From Lepidurus packardi (lineage: Eukaryota; Arthropoda; Branchiopoda; Notostraca; Triopsidae): a stretch of 64,000 nucleotides of DNA. Where the stretch lies: assembly GCA_023053545.1 (NCBI GenBank), contig JAKZAN010000001.1, positions 10,994,565 through 11,058,564 on the forward strand. The letters run 5' to 3'. The notes under the pieces were generated by a model, which did not search any database, was not told where the DNA came from, and saw only the letters and a program-made list of their open reading frames with translations. The position numbers were made by a program, and so were the translations under genes. Positions 26,330-39,388 of the stretch are shown piece after piece (position 1 is the stretch's first letter; each line of letters begins with the position of its first letter).

Positions 26330-26795
26330 CTTTTTGCCAAAGCCTTGCCTGAGAAAGTAAAAGAAAGTAACATATAGCTAATTGGCGGGCAATTTTCTAT
26401 GGTTGTTTTGATTCTGAAAACAACGGCTAGATGAAGTATAACGCAAAACTAGCACGGCTTTCAAGAAAAGACATAAGAAAAGGATGTATAAGCAGGAGTT
26501 AGTGCATTAAGATCAATTTATAGTATTAAAGCATAAGAATTCGTCCGTATTGCCATTGCTCACTGATAAGGTCTATTTTCCACTGGGCTAAGCATGACAA
26601 AACCGCCCTTATTGCAGTTGGAGTGTTGTCAAACCAAGTCGTCGAACATTCGGAACAAGATTTTCACTATCAAAGAGTGTTTTCATTAAATGTGCTGGTT
26701 TTAAAGAAAAATTGTTCCGGAATTCCATATGCCAACTGCATTACGTCGAGCTAAGGTGTACAAGAGCCTCTAAGGTGTAAGAAACTGGCAAGTGA
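26330..26795 (+). repeat. Dispersed repeat, copy A
   Basis: Two blocks match 51680-51893: one around 26341-26385 (GAAAGTAAAAGAAAGTAACA then TAGCT-ATTG) and one around 26679-26795 (TTTTCATTAAATGTGCTGGT onward, with TTGTTCCGGAA and ACAAGAGCCT). The blocks are about 290 bp apart here but only about 30 bp apart in copy B, so one copy carries a large insertion or the other a deletion. This may be a decayed mobile element. Confidence 0.6.
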
Positions 26796-29098
26796 TAATC
26801 CAATTCATGTAAAAAGGTTCATAAATCCTAATGTGGCGGCATCAGTTTCGGTTGTTGCTGGGATAGCTGCGAACTTGGTTGGTCACGTTGTATTAATACA
26901 ATACCGGTTATACGAACCACAATCTCGTTTATCATCTTCTTGCGCCAGGGAGAATCCCTCAGATCGTTTCTGGAAATGCCGCCTGAATGGTTGCTCTATG
27001 GGAGTAAGGATATACACAAAAGCGAGATCATCTAAGCAAAATGGGGACACAACGCCCTTTCCACCCAAAAAGAAGAAAGTTTATAACCGCGGACGGACGC
27101 AACAGATCTTTTCCGCCATGTTATCGCATCATCCTGTGCCCATAAACTCGTCCAATAGGTGTGACGGGGTTCATCGGTTAAAAAAAAATCCCGGCTTTTG
27201 CGCAATTAGGATCCAACCGCAATAAAACCATATAATCATGACGAGAGAGGATTTCCCCCAACAAATTTTGACATCCTCACCAAGAAAGTAGGTTGGAATT
27301 TCATTTAGCTTGTGTTCTAGCATGTTCCAGATAAGCAAATCGAACGTAACTAACCATCCAACTAACAAACAGATATAAGGGATTCGGATTGCCCTTCGTG
27401 ACGAGTGTGTAGCGTCTTATCGTTGCAATACCTAACCGACGCCAAGGTGCCCCGCACAGATGGTCTTCCCTGGCTATTGTCGCTCTGGACAATGCGAATA
27501 AAAATCACAGTTGAATAGGCGTCTTAGACGTCGTCAGGCATTACGCAGCAGCCAAAGCCGCGTTGCAGCTGCTCTTAGCGGCTTTTGCACAGGAAAGGTT
27601 GGAGGGACGCGTGCCTGTTGCAACGTATATGAATGCTAGATAGCGGAATTCGGCATCTTTTCACTCCCAGAAGCAATACCTAACAATTAAGGGTTCTTTC
27701 TCTCTCCCTGTGACCATTTTTCCCTAGCTTTGCAACAATCAAAAATTCCCTAACTCCCTAACATATAAAGCTGCTGACTGTGACCGGTGACTGTGATTCG
27801 AACAAACGGCACCAACAGTACAAACGGGACAATCGGACCAGCCGGAGACGGCGAAATCGAACGTTTCATGCTTAACTTGGGTGGTTGTACAGTCGCACAG
27901 TTAAAAGCGTCCGTCTTTCTCCCAATACGTTCTTTTATTTTTTCCCTGGCTGGAACCGGAAACCGAAAAGTTCTGGCAAGTGTGGGAAAACCGGTGGCCA
28001 AATCGGTATAAATCAGGCAAATAATACAACTTGACCTATCAATCCCTCGAAGGAAGGTTCTTTCATAAAAGGTTTTTCATTCTTTGACGCATTAGGTAAA
28101 AATTCCTCAGTCTGACGAAGGCTAACTCAGCCAGTATGTTACCTTTTTTCTTTTGGGGCTATGTGAAGCTGTCGTCTTGGTTTACCTTATGGATTTGGCT
28201 GTCACTGGACTTACATGCATGGGCTAGATGAAAGAATGCGTCCTATGATGGATGACCAAAGGAAGGTTCTTTCGGTCGCTTTAACTGAACGCATATCCGA
28301 CTCGATATCTCCTTTCTTTTGCTCTTAGTTATACTGTAACACTTTTTTAAGTATACTGAACACTTATTTTCACTACTTTTAAGAATACTGATTACTGTAA
28401 GTATACTTGTATATGTTTTGTAAGTATAAGAGTACAAATAAAAGAAAAAGGAATATTTTTTGGGCTTGACTCTTCCACTTTTGCGACTATCAAAGGTAAA
28501 CACTAATGGGCCAGTCAAGGCGACTTTCTAACATCTCAATATATAGTCATGCGGGTGGCCATTATAAGCCCACACATTGCCCCAAACTCTTTTCTTTTCC
28601 TTTTTTGGGTTCCCTTAATCTGTGGCTGGCTCTTTTGCATGAAAATGTCCCTCTTTTTATTTATATTTTATGTTATTTTTTGATACTGCGCATATCACGA
28701 CTCATTTGCCACTCCTCCCACCTTGGCACAGGTTGCTGGCGCGTGCAGCCAAAAGGGAAGGCAGGGCCCTTTTCTTTACATTACATTTGGGATGGATAGT
28801 CAAAAGAAAGTCTTCCGAAGAGCCACCTTGCTGGGAACCTTAACGCAAAACACCTACGCGTCAGAGAGAACGCGATTAACGTGACTAAAAAGACCCTTTT
28901 TTTGTCCCAGTCGTTCCTTCAAAAGAAGAATCAATGAATGCTTTCAAGGAATTCCCAGTATGTACCGTACTTTAAAGGGATACACACTTTACTTTCTTAT
29001 GAACTGGCACTTTACAGTCTCGTGCCGATCTTGAAACCCGCTGCTGCAGCTAAAGAAGCCACTTCCACTGCTTCGTTCCAGAAACAGGCCCAAAAGGG

Positions 29099-30229
29099 TC
29101 AGCTGGAAACTTTTACTCTTATCGTATTCTCGGACAAAAGCCGGTCCAAAACTTTGCTAACCATCTGCAAGTCTGCACGGATCACGTCCTGGCTGATCGG
29201 AAGATCGCTGAATAGAGAAGGACGCTCAAGAGCATTGTTCGAAATCAAACGGAACCCAGGGACGTTTTCTATAGCACGGACCACATGGCGATAGAGCACT
29301 TCGGGTAGGTATAGTACCAGCAGCACCTGCCATCACATCCATACTTTGCCTGATTCAACAAGCCTGGTCCGAGGCAAGCCGAGGTTAAACACAATTGTCA
29401 TGTGCCTCTACGTACGAGCCGCCCAAGCAAAGTTTCGGTTTTACAAAGGACAGTCCGGCGCGTCCCCAAAACGAGTTGGGGAAGGTTCTATCAAGCGTGG
29501 GTGACAGTGAACGCGCGCGCCCAATCAATTATGCTAACCTTATACGTATATGTATATAGGAATCACACATAACGTGCTTATATTGGCAATGGTGCTTCCT
29601 CGTCCTCGTCAGCCTCCAAACCTAAACAGCTGTCCGTAGCCAAACGCGGGGGCTCCGCGGACAAATCTGTTCGTAAAAGCTCGGTGGCCAGAACTCCTGA
29701 TTTTCATTTCTGAACATAGATCCCTGCGAGCAGCTGCACCAGTCAGGGGTTTTATGTCACTCATAATAAACGCAGGTGGAAACCTCGCCACACATGAGAA
29801 TGTCGTTAGAAGAGCTGAGAGTATTGTTGCATAAAAATACTATTTTACACATTTGATACAGCCCATACACCTAGCAGGAGGGGAGGCGGGCGGTGCTTTG
29901 GGGGAAGAAATGTTCTTTTTCGTTTGATTTCTATGTATTCTATGGCTTTTGGGGTCTCGGATCTTGGAATAACGCTTTGCTGTCCCTTTTTACCGAAACT
30001 TTCCATCATTCTTGGAATCTCCCAGCAAACGCTGTAACTTATTGACACTTTTGTCGAACCCAGGGACTGCGATCATACATTCCACGACTACGTTGACGCG
30101 GAACGGAATCAGAGAGAATCCGTCGACTTCTCTCTTTCTACTTCTCAGCTTTGGCAACGGGGGAAGCTCGACTCGGCATGCAACAGCAACACAACAATTG
30201 ATGGTCTCCATAAAAGCCAAGATATCCAA
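29099..30229 (-). other. Cluster of unassigned coding-like open frames
   Basis: On the minus strand, 30229-29990 ends with a frame reading FDKSVNKLQRLLGDSKNDGK followed at once by a donor-like G|GTAAAAAG. A second frame at 29326-29099 (AIENVPGFRLISNN...SQDVIRADLQMVSKVLDRLL) also looks protein-like. A plus-strand Ser/Lys-rich frame at about 29582-29713 competes in the same region. The frames cannot be joined confidently, and I recognise no family. They may be exons of a diverged gene or of a dead one. Confidence 0.2.
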
Positions 30230-31964
30230 GAAGCGTCAAAACTTTCGGCTACGCACTCTGCGCTCTTTCTGCATGGCATTTATGGTATCCGTGTATGACA
30301 CGCCTGGGATGTAAGCAATAATAGCATTCCTTTATATTTATTTTATTTTCATACTTTGGCTTATACTACTTGTGGCTATTGAGTACAGGTAAAAGCTACT
30401 TTTACCTCCGTTTTTAAGTACAAGAGTTTTTACTTGTACATAAATACTCGCGGTCCAGCCAGTTGTTGTCAACTCTCACGTGGGAAACTATACAGCCTTT
30501 CAGAAGTGACCACCCAAAGATCCATCCCTTTTGTACCTTTGCAGGAAGATGTAGCGCGCTCCGTGTGGCCTCGTGTGTATGCTTGTAGTGTGTGATTCCT
30601 ATCTCCGAGTGCCCAATGTCCAACTCTTTTCCGCGGCAAACTCGCTCTTTACCTTGGACCTTTACCGCATCACATCCCGATTTACCTCAAATACCAGGGA
30701 AAACCATGTTAAAAATAGAAAAAAAGCCCAACTTCCCCAAACCGATGAAAAGAAACAAGAAAATTAGAAGATTCCTAATAACGCCTGTCGGCAATCATAA
30801 ACGTCCCGAATGCGTTCAGCATACAGCTGAATAGCCGCTTAATAGCCGCTTTCTTCTTTTTTTCCTAATAGGCCATAGATGATCGGAATTTTGCTGCGGC
30901 TGATACCTTCTTTTCTTCCCGCAGAAATGACTGCCCAAGCTCAGCAATATACAGCTAAAGAAAGGCTTGTGTTTCTGTTGAAGACAAAGAGTCGGTCTCG
31001 CCGTTGGCTTTTATGAGCCACCAAAGTGATTTACAGGGAGCAGGCTCGGGACTAATTGATGTGGGTGGGCGGGCATAAACTTGCCTTCCCTTGGCTGTTC
31101 TTTGGATAGTTTGTGCAAAAACAATGGACAGGTACACAGCAAAATCCCTACGAAACTAATAAAAAAAAGAGAAATTTGGCTATCGCACAGCTTACATTTG
31201 AACCAACCCCTTTTGGCAAAGCCGGGAAGATTGCATTCGAAAAAGTTATCTAATTGCGGTGTATAAATGTGACCTTTTGACTGGATACAGGCATCCTGAG
31301 ACCTCCCTCCCTCCACCCCGTCATAACTCTCAAGAAAGCGGGGGGAAACGGTACCTTTTCATTAAAAAAAAATAAAAAATCGTGGAAGAATCCCCAAAGC
31401 CAAGCCCTGTAAAACCATCGCACAGGTGGAAATTTTGGGAGAAAAAAGGGAAGGAAAAGCATCCCTGCCGTGTCTTCGCCTTCTTCTCTGCCTCTCTCGG
31501 TTCTTCCTTCGCTGTTATTCAAACCCAAAGTCCACTATTCAAGTGCAACCAGGTTCTTTTGAATCGGAAACAATGGCTTTGGGACCGGCTCAAGACTTTG
31601 AAGGTCTATAAGCCCATAGAGTACCCCCACCTTCCTCAGCGTCTTCAAAAAGCTCGCTTTCAGTGCTAGGACTCCTCATCCTCATCCGCAAGGCTTAAGC
31701 TAAAGCTAAGCCACTCCTCTCTCCTTTACCTTTTCTTACCTGAACGTGTTGTGCGACAGGTAGAACGACCTAGAAGGTTGAACAATTGTCGAGAAACTGG
31801 AGGCACCTGTCTCTCTTAAAGTTTTGCGGTGGTAGGTCAATTCAATAAAAGCAAGCCGGACTTTAGGGCTTTAAAACCAGTGTCCCGTGTTTTTCTAGCG
31901 CGCTAAACAAACCATATCCTTCTTTAGCTTGCCAAATTTTCAATTTTCCCATTTCAATTTCCCC

Positions 31965-32870
31965 AAAATGATCCATTTCCGCTCCGTGTGATGTCTTTCC
32001 ACGCCCAGCCCCACCCCTATTTCCCAACAATGGAAACCCTTAATTCCCCTAAAGAAGACTCGCTTTTCCAGCAAAAAACTTCAAAGTCCCAGGCCTACAT
32101 GCTTGATTTCTATGTTGTGTACTAATACCAACGTGTGTTGGAGGCGTAGGGATACAAAAAGGCACCCTAATGCACTAAAGAGTCACCTTCCCGCCAAAAA
32201 GATCCATTCCCGCTCCTCGTGAGGCGTGTTTCCATCTCCAACCATGAAACTTTCGAATTCGCCCATAGAAAACTCAGAGTACTTGGTAAGACGTCTTTCC
32301 ATCCCAGCCCAACCCCCAAGAATGAACATTTTTAATTCTCCTACAGAAAGCTCGCTGTCCAATCTTTCAGAGGCCAATGCCTATTAGCTGATTTTGATGT
32401 GTATAGTAATTTACTAATGTGTGTTGGAGGCGTAGGTATACAAAAAAGCGCCCTAATGCACTAAAAAGTCACGTTCCCGCCAAATAAGATCCTTTCCCGC
32501 TCCTCGTAAGGCGTCTTTCCACCACCAGCTTCACGCCCAACAATGAAAATTCAGAATGCTCCTACAGAGAATGCCCATAGAATACTTAGTGAGACGTCTT
32601 TCCACCCTAGCCTCAACCCCAAGAATGAAAATGTCTAATTCTCCTACAAAAAGCTCGCTTTTTCAGCACACAGCTACAACATCCCTTTCCCCACCCCCAA
32701 GAATGAAAATTCTTAACTTTCCTACAGGAAATTCGCTTTTTCAGCACGAATCTTTCAAAGGTCCGGCCTATAAGCTTGATCGCGATGTTGTCGCTTAATA
32801 CTAACGTGTGTTTGGGGGCGGGAGGGAAGACATAAAAAAGTGACCCAATTTAGTAAGTCACCTTCCCGTT
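31965..32870 (+). repeat. Complex tandem array with two interleaved units
   Basis: A block ending GTGTGTTGGAGGCG followed by ACAAAAA...CCCTAATGCACTAAA occurs at 32133 and 32419 (period 286), with a more diverged copy at 32806. Between them is a smaller unit of about 90 bp: CGTCTTTCCA, C-rich text, then (A/G)AATGAAAATT, TTCTCCTACA and AAGCTCGCTTTTTCAGCA. The smaller unit is seen near 32030, 32250, 32320, 32540, 32625 and 32700. Confidence 0.75.
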
Positions 32871-32874
32871 TCCT

Positions 32875-35800
32875 GGAGAAAACGGTACGCGCCAAGGTGC
32901 TGGGTTTTAGCGAGTTGCGAGGAGAGAGTTGGCGTTTGGATGAAAGAAGGGGGCGGGTTGGGCAAACAAACAACAGTGAAATTTGTATGTTGGAAAGTTT
33001 GCTGCGCTCCCCAAAGTTAAGTAAAAGATCCTTTCCCAATGACCCATGCTTTTTGGCTATTTCTAGAGCGATGAAGTGGCAAGTATGCATGTCTCTCACT
33101 ACTTCGCAGCTGTCACAGCTTTTCCGCACCGGGAACCGTACAAGCTCAGCCACATCTCTCGTCTTTCGGGGGCCAGAAAAATCGAGCCTGCCATTTGCTG
33201 CCACGGCGTGCCTCTAGTCTCATCTCAGAACCCTGGTTGTCCGTTCCCGACACATGCAAAAATAAACTCCTTGACGGGGTGAGCAGCGTTCGCACCCCCA
33301 CCAAAACGAACTTTTTTGTTATTTTCTATTACTCTTTTTACTTTGCAGCCACTTAATTGCTATCACGCAGTATTGTACTGTACATATTTCAATTTGGCGA
33401 AAAACCAATGAAACCCAGGGAAAATATCCTAACGAAAGGGGTCTTTCCAACAAACGGAGACGAGAGGTAGAGTTTAAAAGGTGCAACATAGTGTGCGGTA
33501 AGGCTCAAACGGCCATAAATCGTTCCTGTAACATAAGCTTTTTGGCTGGCTGGAGATGCTGCATCTCCGTGCGACTCATGTCCCTGGCACACACAGATTG
33601 ACGCATGGCTGGCAGGTGTGGTAAGTGCAACTCGCATCTCGCACCATAGCTCGTGCGCTGGAATGAAAAGCACACCGGGAACGGGAACTTGTAGAGCCGA
33701 GGAACGTCAAAGGAAATGGCTTTTTAAACACCTCCACTTTCTACCCCCGCATACCAGAGCCAGCTAAACAGGTTGATACTGTGTAGCAACCAGCTTTTTT
33801 CGGCGTAGAGTTCCTGGATTACCATTCATTCCGAGGACTCTTTTCTCCTTTAAAAATAAAATAAAAATTGCAGCCGCAAAACTCGAAGACTTGGCTACAG
33901 ACAAAACAGGCATGCGTAGAACTAAGGAAGACAGTGACACGTCAAAATTCCATCCCTTTTCTTCTCATTCTTCTGGGGCTACAGTCTGCTCCAGTGTTGT
34001 CGAATTTCTTACTTCTTCAAAGTTGAAGTTGCATGCAGCGGTGGCTCAGCTGGAGCTCATAAAAGCACTTAAGATAAGGCGTCCAAACGCAGGGTGCACT
34101 TCAACGTTCCATCAACCCTATTCAAAGATCGATTCATCATCCCTTTACCAAAATTCAATAAAAAAAAAGTACCAAAAAAACTGGTTCTTCCTGCTCTTCT
34201 TTCTCTCATACTCCTTCCCTAAAAAAAATTTCCTCAGTGTTTTTCCCCAGCATTTTTTTCTCAAACAAAATACATACGCATTCACTCTTTCGCTAAAAAA
34301 ATGTCGGTAAGAAATAACTAGCTTGTGTCTCTTCTCCCAAGAGTAAGAACAGAAAGAGGAGTTTTTTTCCTGTCACCGTTATTGACACGAGATATCCACT
34401 ACCACTACGGAGAACAGGGGACTTCCGTTTCATTCATGAACACATAAAACCTGATGCTTCTTGCACCCCTACCCCCCCCTCTTCAGAATCTTCACCAAGG
34501 CACCTATTAAAACCTCCCATTCATGGTTCAGGCGGACCGGGGCTAGAAAGGGCCTCGTCTTACAACAATGAACCTTGGCACGCAGAAGATTTTCCGCGAT
34601 TCCATAAACCTCGCCTTCGGGTCCCGGAACCATAGGCCTTCTCAACACTGAAAACTTTACCAAACGTTGTTCGCTCCTCTTTTTGATTACCGGACTCTCG
34701 CAACAATGAAAACTCGCTTTGAACCCAATGGGTCAACGGAAATTAGCCTAGCAAAGGGAAAAAGAAAAAAAGTTATAGAGCGCCGGTCTAATACCGAATA
34801 CCCAAACGACCACCCATCAGGGGCAATATGCCCATGACTAATAGCAATAAGGAATGCGGCCTGACTTCTGTGGCTCATTTCGTATCCTAAAAATACGAAA
34901 AGGATGTTGATGGTTTCTGAGGATGAGGAGAGCTTCCTTACTAAGCTACAGAACTGGGCCACTTAATGGCTTTTCCATATGCAGACCTGCCATGGTATTA
35001 CAGTCTTTTCCGAACGAGGATCACGTGTTCTGTCTTTCCTCCCCCCCCCCCCCCCCCCCCCCAAAAAAAAAGTTTCTTTTTTTCCCCGTCTCTCTCTTTC
35101 TCTTGGTATACTTCTACTTCTCGGCTGCAATGGACGTAAACCACCAAGCAGACACATAACTAGCCTACTTATGAGCAAAGCTTAGCAAAGGTGCAAATCA
35201 GCAAACAAGACGGGCGCCGGGCCCTGCTGCGGGAAAATGACACATACGTCTTCTTGAACGGCATCCATTTCCTAACGGACACAGCGGCCAAAACAGCCAG
35301 CGACGATTCAAATGCTTAAAAATAGACTCAAATTACTGTTTCACCTACACCGTTTCGGGGAATTTGTATGTAAGTATAAAATGCGAGCATAAAACGAGTC
35401 TAATAAAGCTGCAATGGACGGCCAAATAAAAGCGTATGATACTTTTGGCTTCTTCCTTTTTGGCCAAGACGGGGGACTGTAGGGCAGTTATTTTCATGTA
35501 TATATATATATATCTTGTGTGAATGTGTGTGGGCTTTTCGGATGACAACAGCGCTAGCCCCATTCCTGGCCTGTCAACAAAATCCATTCAACTTTGATTT
35601 CCTTCTCATGGCAGTGGGAACGAATCCTTGTTAATGACCTTTGACCCCAAGGCGTTCATAAAACCTTCATGCCTCCCGCTACTTCCGCGTGTCTTTTCAA
35701 ACATTTCATTGTCACCTTGGCTGAAAATGTTCGCCGCAGCTGGAACCATGCTTGGGCCGCGTCCCATGCTTCAAACACGGTATCTGCTGCCACAATTTGT

Positions 35801-37506
35801 CCCATCGAGATGCCTTGCGAACGTTTCGCTGTCCCGCTTGCCGTAAGGACATTCTCCGGCTGATACTAGCTGGACAGGCGGGCCACTTCTGGGCTTAAGA
35901 CATACACATGCCTCGGATTTAATAACGCCATCCCCAAAGTCAAGTCAAGTCTGAAAGGATGCTATGTGGCCTTATGGCATACCGATAATCACCTATCAAT
36001 TCCAACAGCTATTGGACCGAAATGAGAGAAGCTTTTAAGCCCCGCATCCTGTGCCGGATTTTACACTTCTCGGGTATCGGATTTTGACAGTTTGGGTAGC
36101 GGTCCCAGAGGAGTCAGAAGAGCCAATTGTGGCTGGACCAGGGTCAATGAGAACTACCCCGTTAACTCGACCATTGTTACCCATTATACCCCCTTGCATC
36201 CTCTCTGTTTGCCCCGCCAAGAAGAAAGGATTGCTAACATCTGCCCCTATTCTGCCCCAATGAAGTGCAAATCCTTGATCGATTCCATCAAAATCTCTTC
36301 CCTTGTACCGTGCTTTAAGCCTATGAAAATGCGTTGCTTTATTTTCCTTCTTCGGTGGTGATGTATAGTGTCAGGGATTAGGCAGTACTTTCTTGCACCT
36401 GCCTGATTAAAAAAATATAGAACGTAGAAAGATAAGCAGTAAGGGATCACACCAACCACGACTGCATGACTGTACTTGTCCCCCGACGCAAAACTGGCTG
36501 AATCATCCCTTCTTTCAGGGTACTGGGTACAAATTGCTCAAGAAAACTTCATCGGAACTTGCACTCGAACCTTCCTGCACAACGCAAACCTTTTGACGCA
36601 TCTGCAGGCCAAGAAATAGACTTTGGTAAAGGTTTTTAAGGCTCTTTTTACAGAGAAGAATAAGTTGGACAGCTGCGTACGCATTGGGTGTGCGCACTGA
36701 TAAGAGAACAAGGTTATCGGGGCTCTCTATAGAATTTGGGGAAAGAGCAGACCCCGGGGTTTACCGGAAACTTGTCTCGGTGTGCAGGCTGCTTGCAATT
36801 TAGTAATCGCTGAGACAGGATTGGACCCGAGCTTACCGCGTCCTCCTGCGTCCATTGGCGCAGGGGCACGTGCTCCGGGAGTTTTACACCTGACGGCGGA
36901 CGTACTACACCAGCCCATGTGCTCCGTCGCACTCTTTCTCCGCACGGCTACATAGAGGAACAAGTGAGGCAGAGAACCCGCTAGAGCTTGGCGCTAGTGG
37001 TGTTGGTAACGGAACCCGCACGGCAAACCTATAGCCACCAACGGTCCCTTTTATTCCCATCCCCTGCCTCCTAAAGTACCCTGCAGTTGCGAGAGCGGTG
37101 GAGCTACAAGAGCAGGGACTTGTCCGGACCTGGCTTCAGTCGAAGTTCGAGTATCCTGCTGGACGGTCACTAGTGCCCAAAGCCTTAACAACAAAGAATT
37201 TTAGCATAAACGTTTGTTGAGACCTGTTTTCGAACAGTGTGTCTTGGTGTTTCGCAACAGGAAGCTGAAGTGAAAACCAAGTCGTGTCGGGTTTCTTGAT
37301 AAGTTGGACACATAATTAAAATAACCCTCCATAACGAGGCCTTTTAGCGAATTTTGGAAACAGTTCGTGTGCGTTACTGTTCATGTGCGTTGAAACCTAA
37401 AGGATTTTTCCTTGGTGTTAAGACATTGGATTCAAATAACTGCGCACAGAAAACCAATTTGATGTGTGGTACTTTGAAAACACGCGACATTAGCACGATT
37501 AGCACC
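32875..37506. other. Non-coding DNA upstream of the Snail gene
   Basis: No protein gene is supported. It contains the C22A9 tract at 35041-35071, a TA microsatellite near 35499-35512, two CAACAATGAA words (34563 and 34701), and a more GC-rich stretch at about 36740-37140 that may belong to the Snail promoter region. I see no clear TATA box. Confidence 0.5.
35041..35071 (+). repeat. Compound homopolymer tract C22A9
   Basis: Twenty-two C followed directly by nine A, then a T/C-rich stretch. Confidence 0.9.
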
Positions 37507-39388
37507 ATGCCGCGTTCCTTTTTAGTCAAAACGCAAAACTATAGTCATTGCCCGCTTAAAAAGCGGCCTTTGATCTATGTAAACGAAGATACGGATACAA
37601 AAGAATCAGGTAAAGCAAAAGACTAGAAAAAATTTTCCTAAATTTTTAGTTCGTTTTCTTTTATTTCTTGCCCACTTTTCACTGTGGGCAAAACTTCACG
37701 AGTGTTTTTTTAATATTTTATTTGTTTAATTAAGAAATAATCGTTAAAAAGCAAACCCTGTTTCCTATTCAACTAACATGTGTGCTTGGTTTTCTTCCTA
37801 TTGCTAAATAGTTCCAAGCCCTTTGCTGGATACATCTGATGCTGAACCTGAGAATCTGTCTTTGAAACCCGAAGATCGCTCAGCAGTCGCAGAAAGGGAG
37901 AAGGAACGTCTTCGAGCAGCTTTGCTATGTCGTCCTCACCATCATCTACAGCATCAGCAAGCCCCACCTGCCCATCAGCACCATTTAGTCCATAAATCAT
38001 GGACACCTCCACCGGGCGTTGCCCTGATTTCCGGTTACCCAGCTCCGGTATCATCATCTTCGTCCGAATTGCCAACTCCTTTGACAAATTCCTCCAGCAT
38101 ACCCATCACGACCTTGCCCGAGTCCCACAGCAACAAAAACGGACCTCTGGAACCCTTGAGCCTCAACAGTCCTTCTCACCATCCCGCCTTGTATGGCGCT
38201 TGGGCTCAGGCAAACCGTTCCGCCTCGTCTCCAGTAGCCACTGCGGCGGCCGCACATGTGCCTTACGCCGCCGCGTACGCGCCTTACTTGCCCTTCAACT
38301 TCCCTTACCGCCCTTGGCCGCGTTCTTCGGCCGACGTTTACGCGCCTCCGCCCAGCAGCTCGATGATGTACCACGAGCAGTACCATCCCAGTCCTAACCT
38401 GCATCAGCACCCACATCATCATCAGAATCTTCAGAACCCCGTTTCACCCGCACGGGGCAGTCCAGCGCGCCATGAACAGCAGCTTTCCCCGTTCGCTCCG
38501 CGTGATTCCTGCAGTTCTTCTTCTTCCTCTCCCCCGCATTTGTCGCCTCCCGTGATACTCAGCAGCTCGTCCGCCAATAGCGAGCTGAATCTGAGCAAAA
38601 AGTGGATCGCGGCATCCCCGACTGCTGCATTATCCGTCGTCCCTGTTCACCATCTTCTCTCGCCTACTCCGTCATCATCCTCCACTTCGGGAGTCGAATC
38701 CTTCGCCGAACGGGCCAATAGCAGCGGCCGCTCCTCTTCGGCGGCCTCACCGTTGGGTCGGATGAGCGACCACGATCATGGCTGCAGCGAAGAAGACGAA
38801 ATCGAAGTCGATATCGACGTCGAAGACTTGTCCACCACCTCTTCCTCCTCTTCTTATGTACCAGGCGTCGTGTCGACCCTCGCCAGCGTCAAGCGTCGAG
38901 GTAGTACGACGACCAGTAAAGGCGCGGCTTCTTCAGCGCGGTACCAATGTCCGGACTGCAACAAGTCGTACTCGACGTACTGCGGCCTGACTAAGCACCA
39001 AGAATTCCATTGCGTGAGTCAAGCTAAGAAGTCGTTTAGTTGCAAGCACTGCGACAAAGTCTACGTCTCCTTGGGCGCCTTGAAAATGCACATCAGGACG
39101 CACACCTTGCCCTGCAAATGCACCTTGTGCGGAAAGGCGTTTTCACGACCCTGGCTCCTACAAGGCCACATCCGGACCCATACAGGTGAAAAGCCCTTTT
39201 CTTGCCAACACTGCAGCCGTTCGTTCGCCGACCGATCCAATTTACGCGCTCACCTCCAAACGCATTCAGACGTCAAGCGCTATTCCTGCAAAGCGTGCGG
39301 CAAGACCTTTTCGCGCATGTCCCTGCTGTCCAAACACGAAGATGGTGGCTGTCCCACCAGTCTGTCCCTCAAAAGCCTGTCACCCTAA
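37507..39388 (+). CDS. sna: Snail-family zinc-finger transcriptional repressor (snail/escargot/worniu type)
   Basis: Two exons, 37507-37609 and 37812-39388, with a 202-bp phase-1 GT-AG intron (CAG|GTAAAG to AAATAG|TT), encode 559 residues. The N-terminus MPRSFLVKT is a SNAG domain, which recruits histone-modifying corepressors; this fixes the start at 37507 (AGCACCATGC) and rules out the in-frame ATG at 37462. [11 protein letters not shown] (11-21) matches the N-terminal motif of arthropod Snail/Escargot proteins. PENLSLK (47-53) resembles the CtBP-binding P-DLS-K motif, and ELNLSKK (292-298) is a second similar motif. The middle is rich in His, Pro and Ser, with an acidic patch at about 359-375. 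Five zinc fingers lie at 412-434, 443-465, 469-491, 497-519 and 525-548; the last is C2HC, as is usual in this family. Finger 1 ([12 protein letters not shown]) places it in the Snail subfamily, not Scratch. Known family roles are binding CAGGTG E-boxes and repressing epithelial genes in mesoderm, neuroblasts and migrating cells. Which paralogue this is cannot be told from the window. Confidence 0.96.

Larger units (their letters stand above)
23795..31960. other. Non-coding intergenic DNA with some unassigned open frames
   Basis: No gene is firmly supported. It holds a T19 tract at 25563-25581, one copy of a dispersed repeat (26330-26795), AAGTATAC-type short repeats near 28345-28430, and a cluster of coding-like open frames at about 28.9-30.3 kb described separately. 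Confidence 0.5.

Noticed and set aside
32755-33204. 149-codon open frame on the minus strand
   Set aside because: It overlaps the 32-kb tandem array and has no recognisable motif or splice context.
34040-34060. A-box-like TGGCTCAGCTGG, possible tRNA gene
   Set aside because: No matching B box or cloverleaf pairing follows within tRNA length.
36398-36895. CACCTG E-boxes upstream of the Snail gene as autoregulatory sites
   Set aside because: Only two are seen (about 36398 and 36887), and the hexamer is expected at about this density by chance.
37354-37506. In-frame extension upstream of the Snail start
   Set aside because: The SNAG domain works only at the very N-terminus, and MPRSFLVK begins at 37507; the ATG at 37462 lies in a weaker position.
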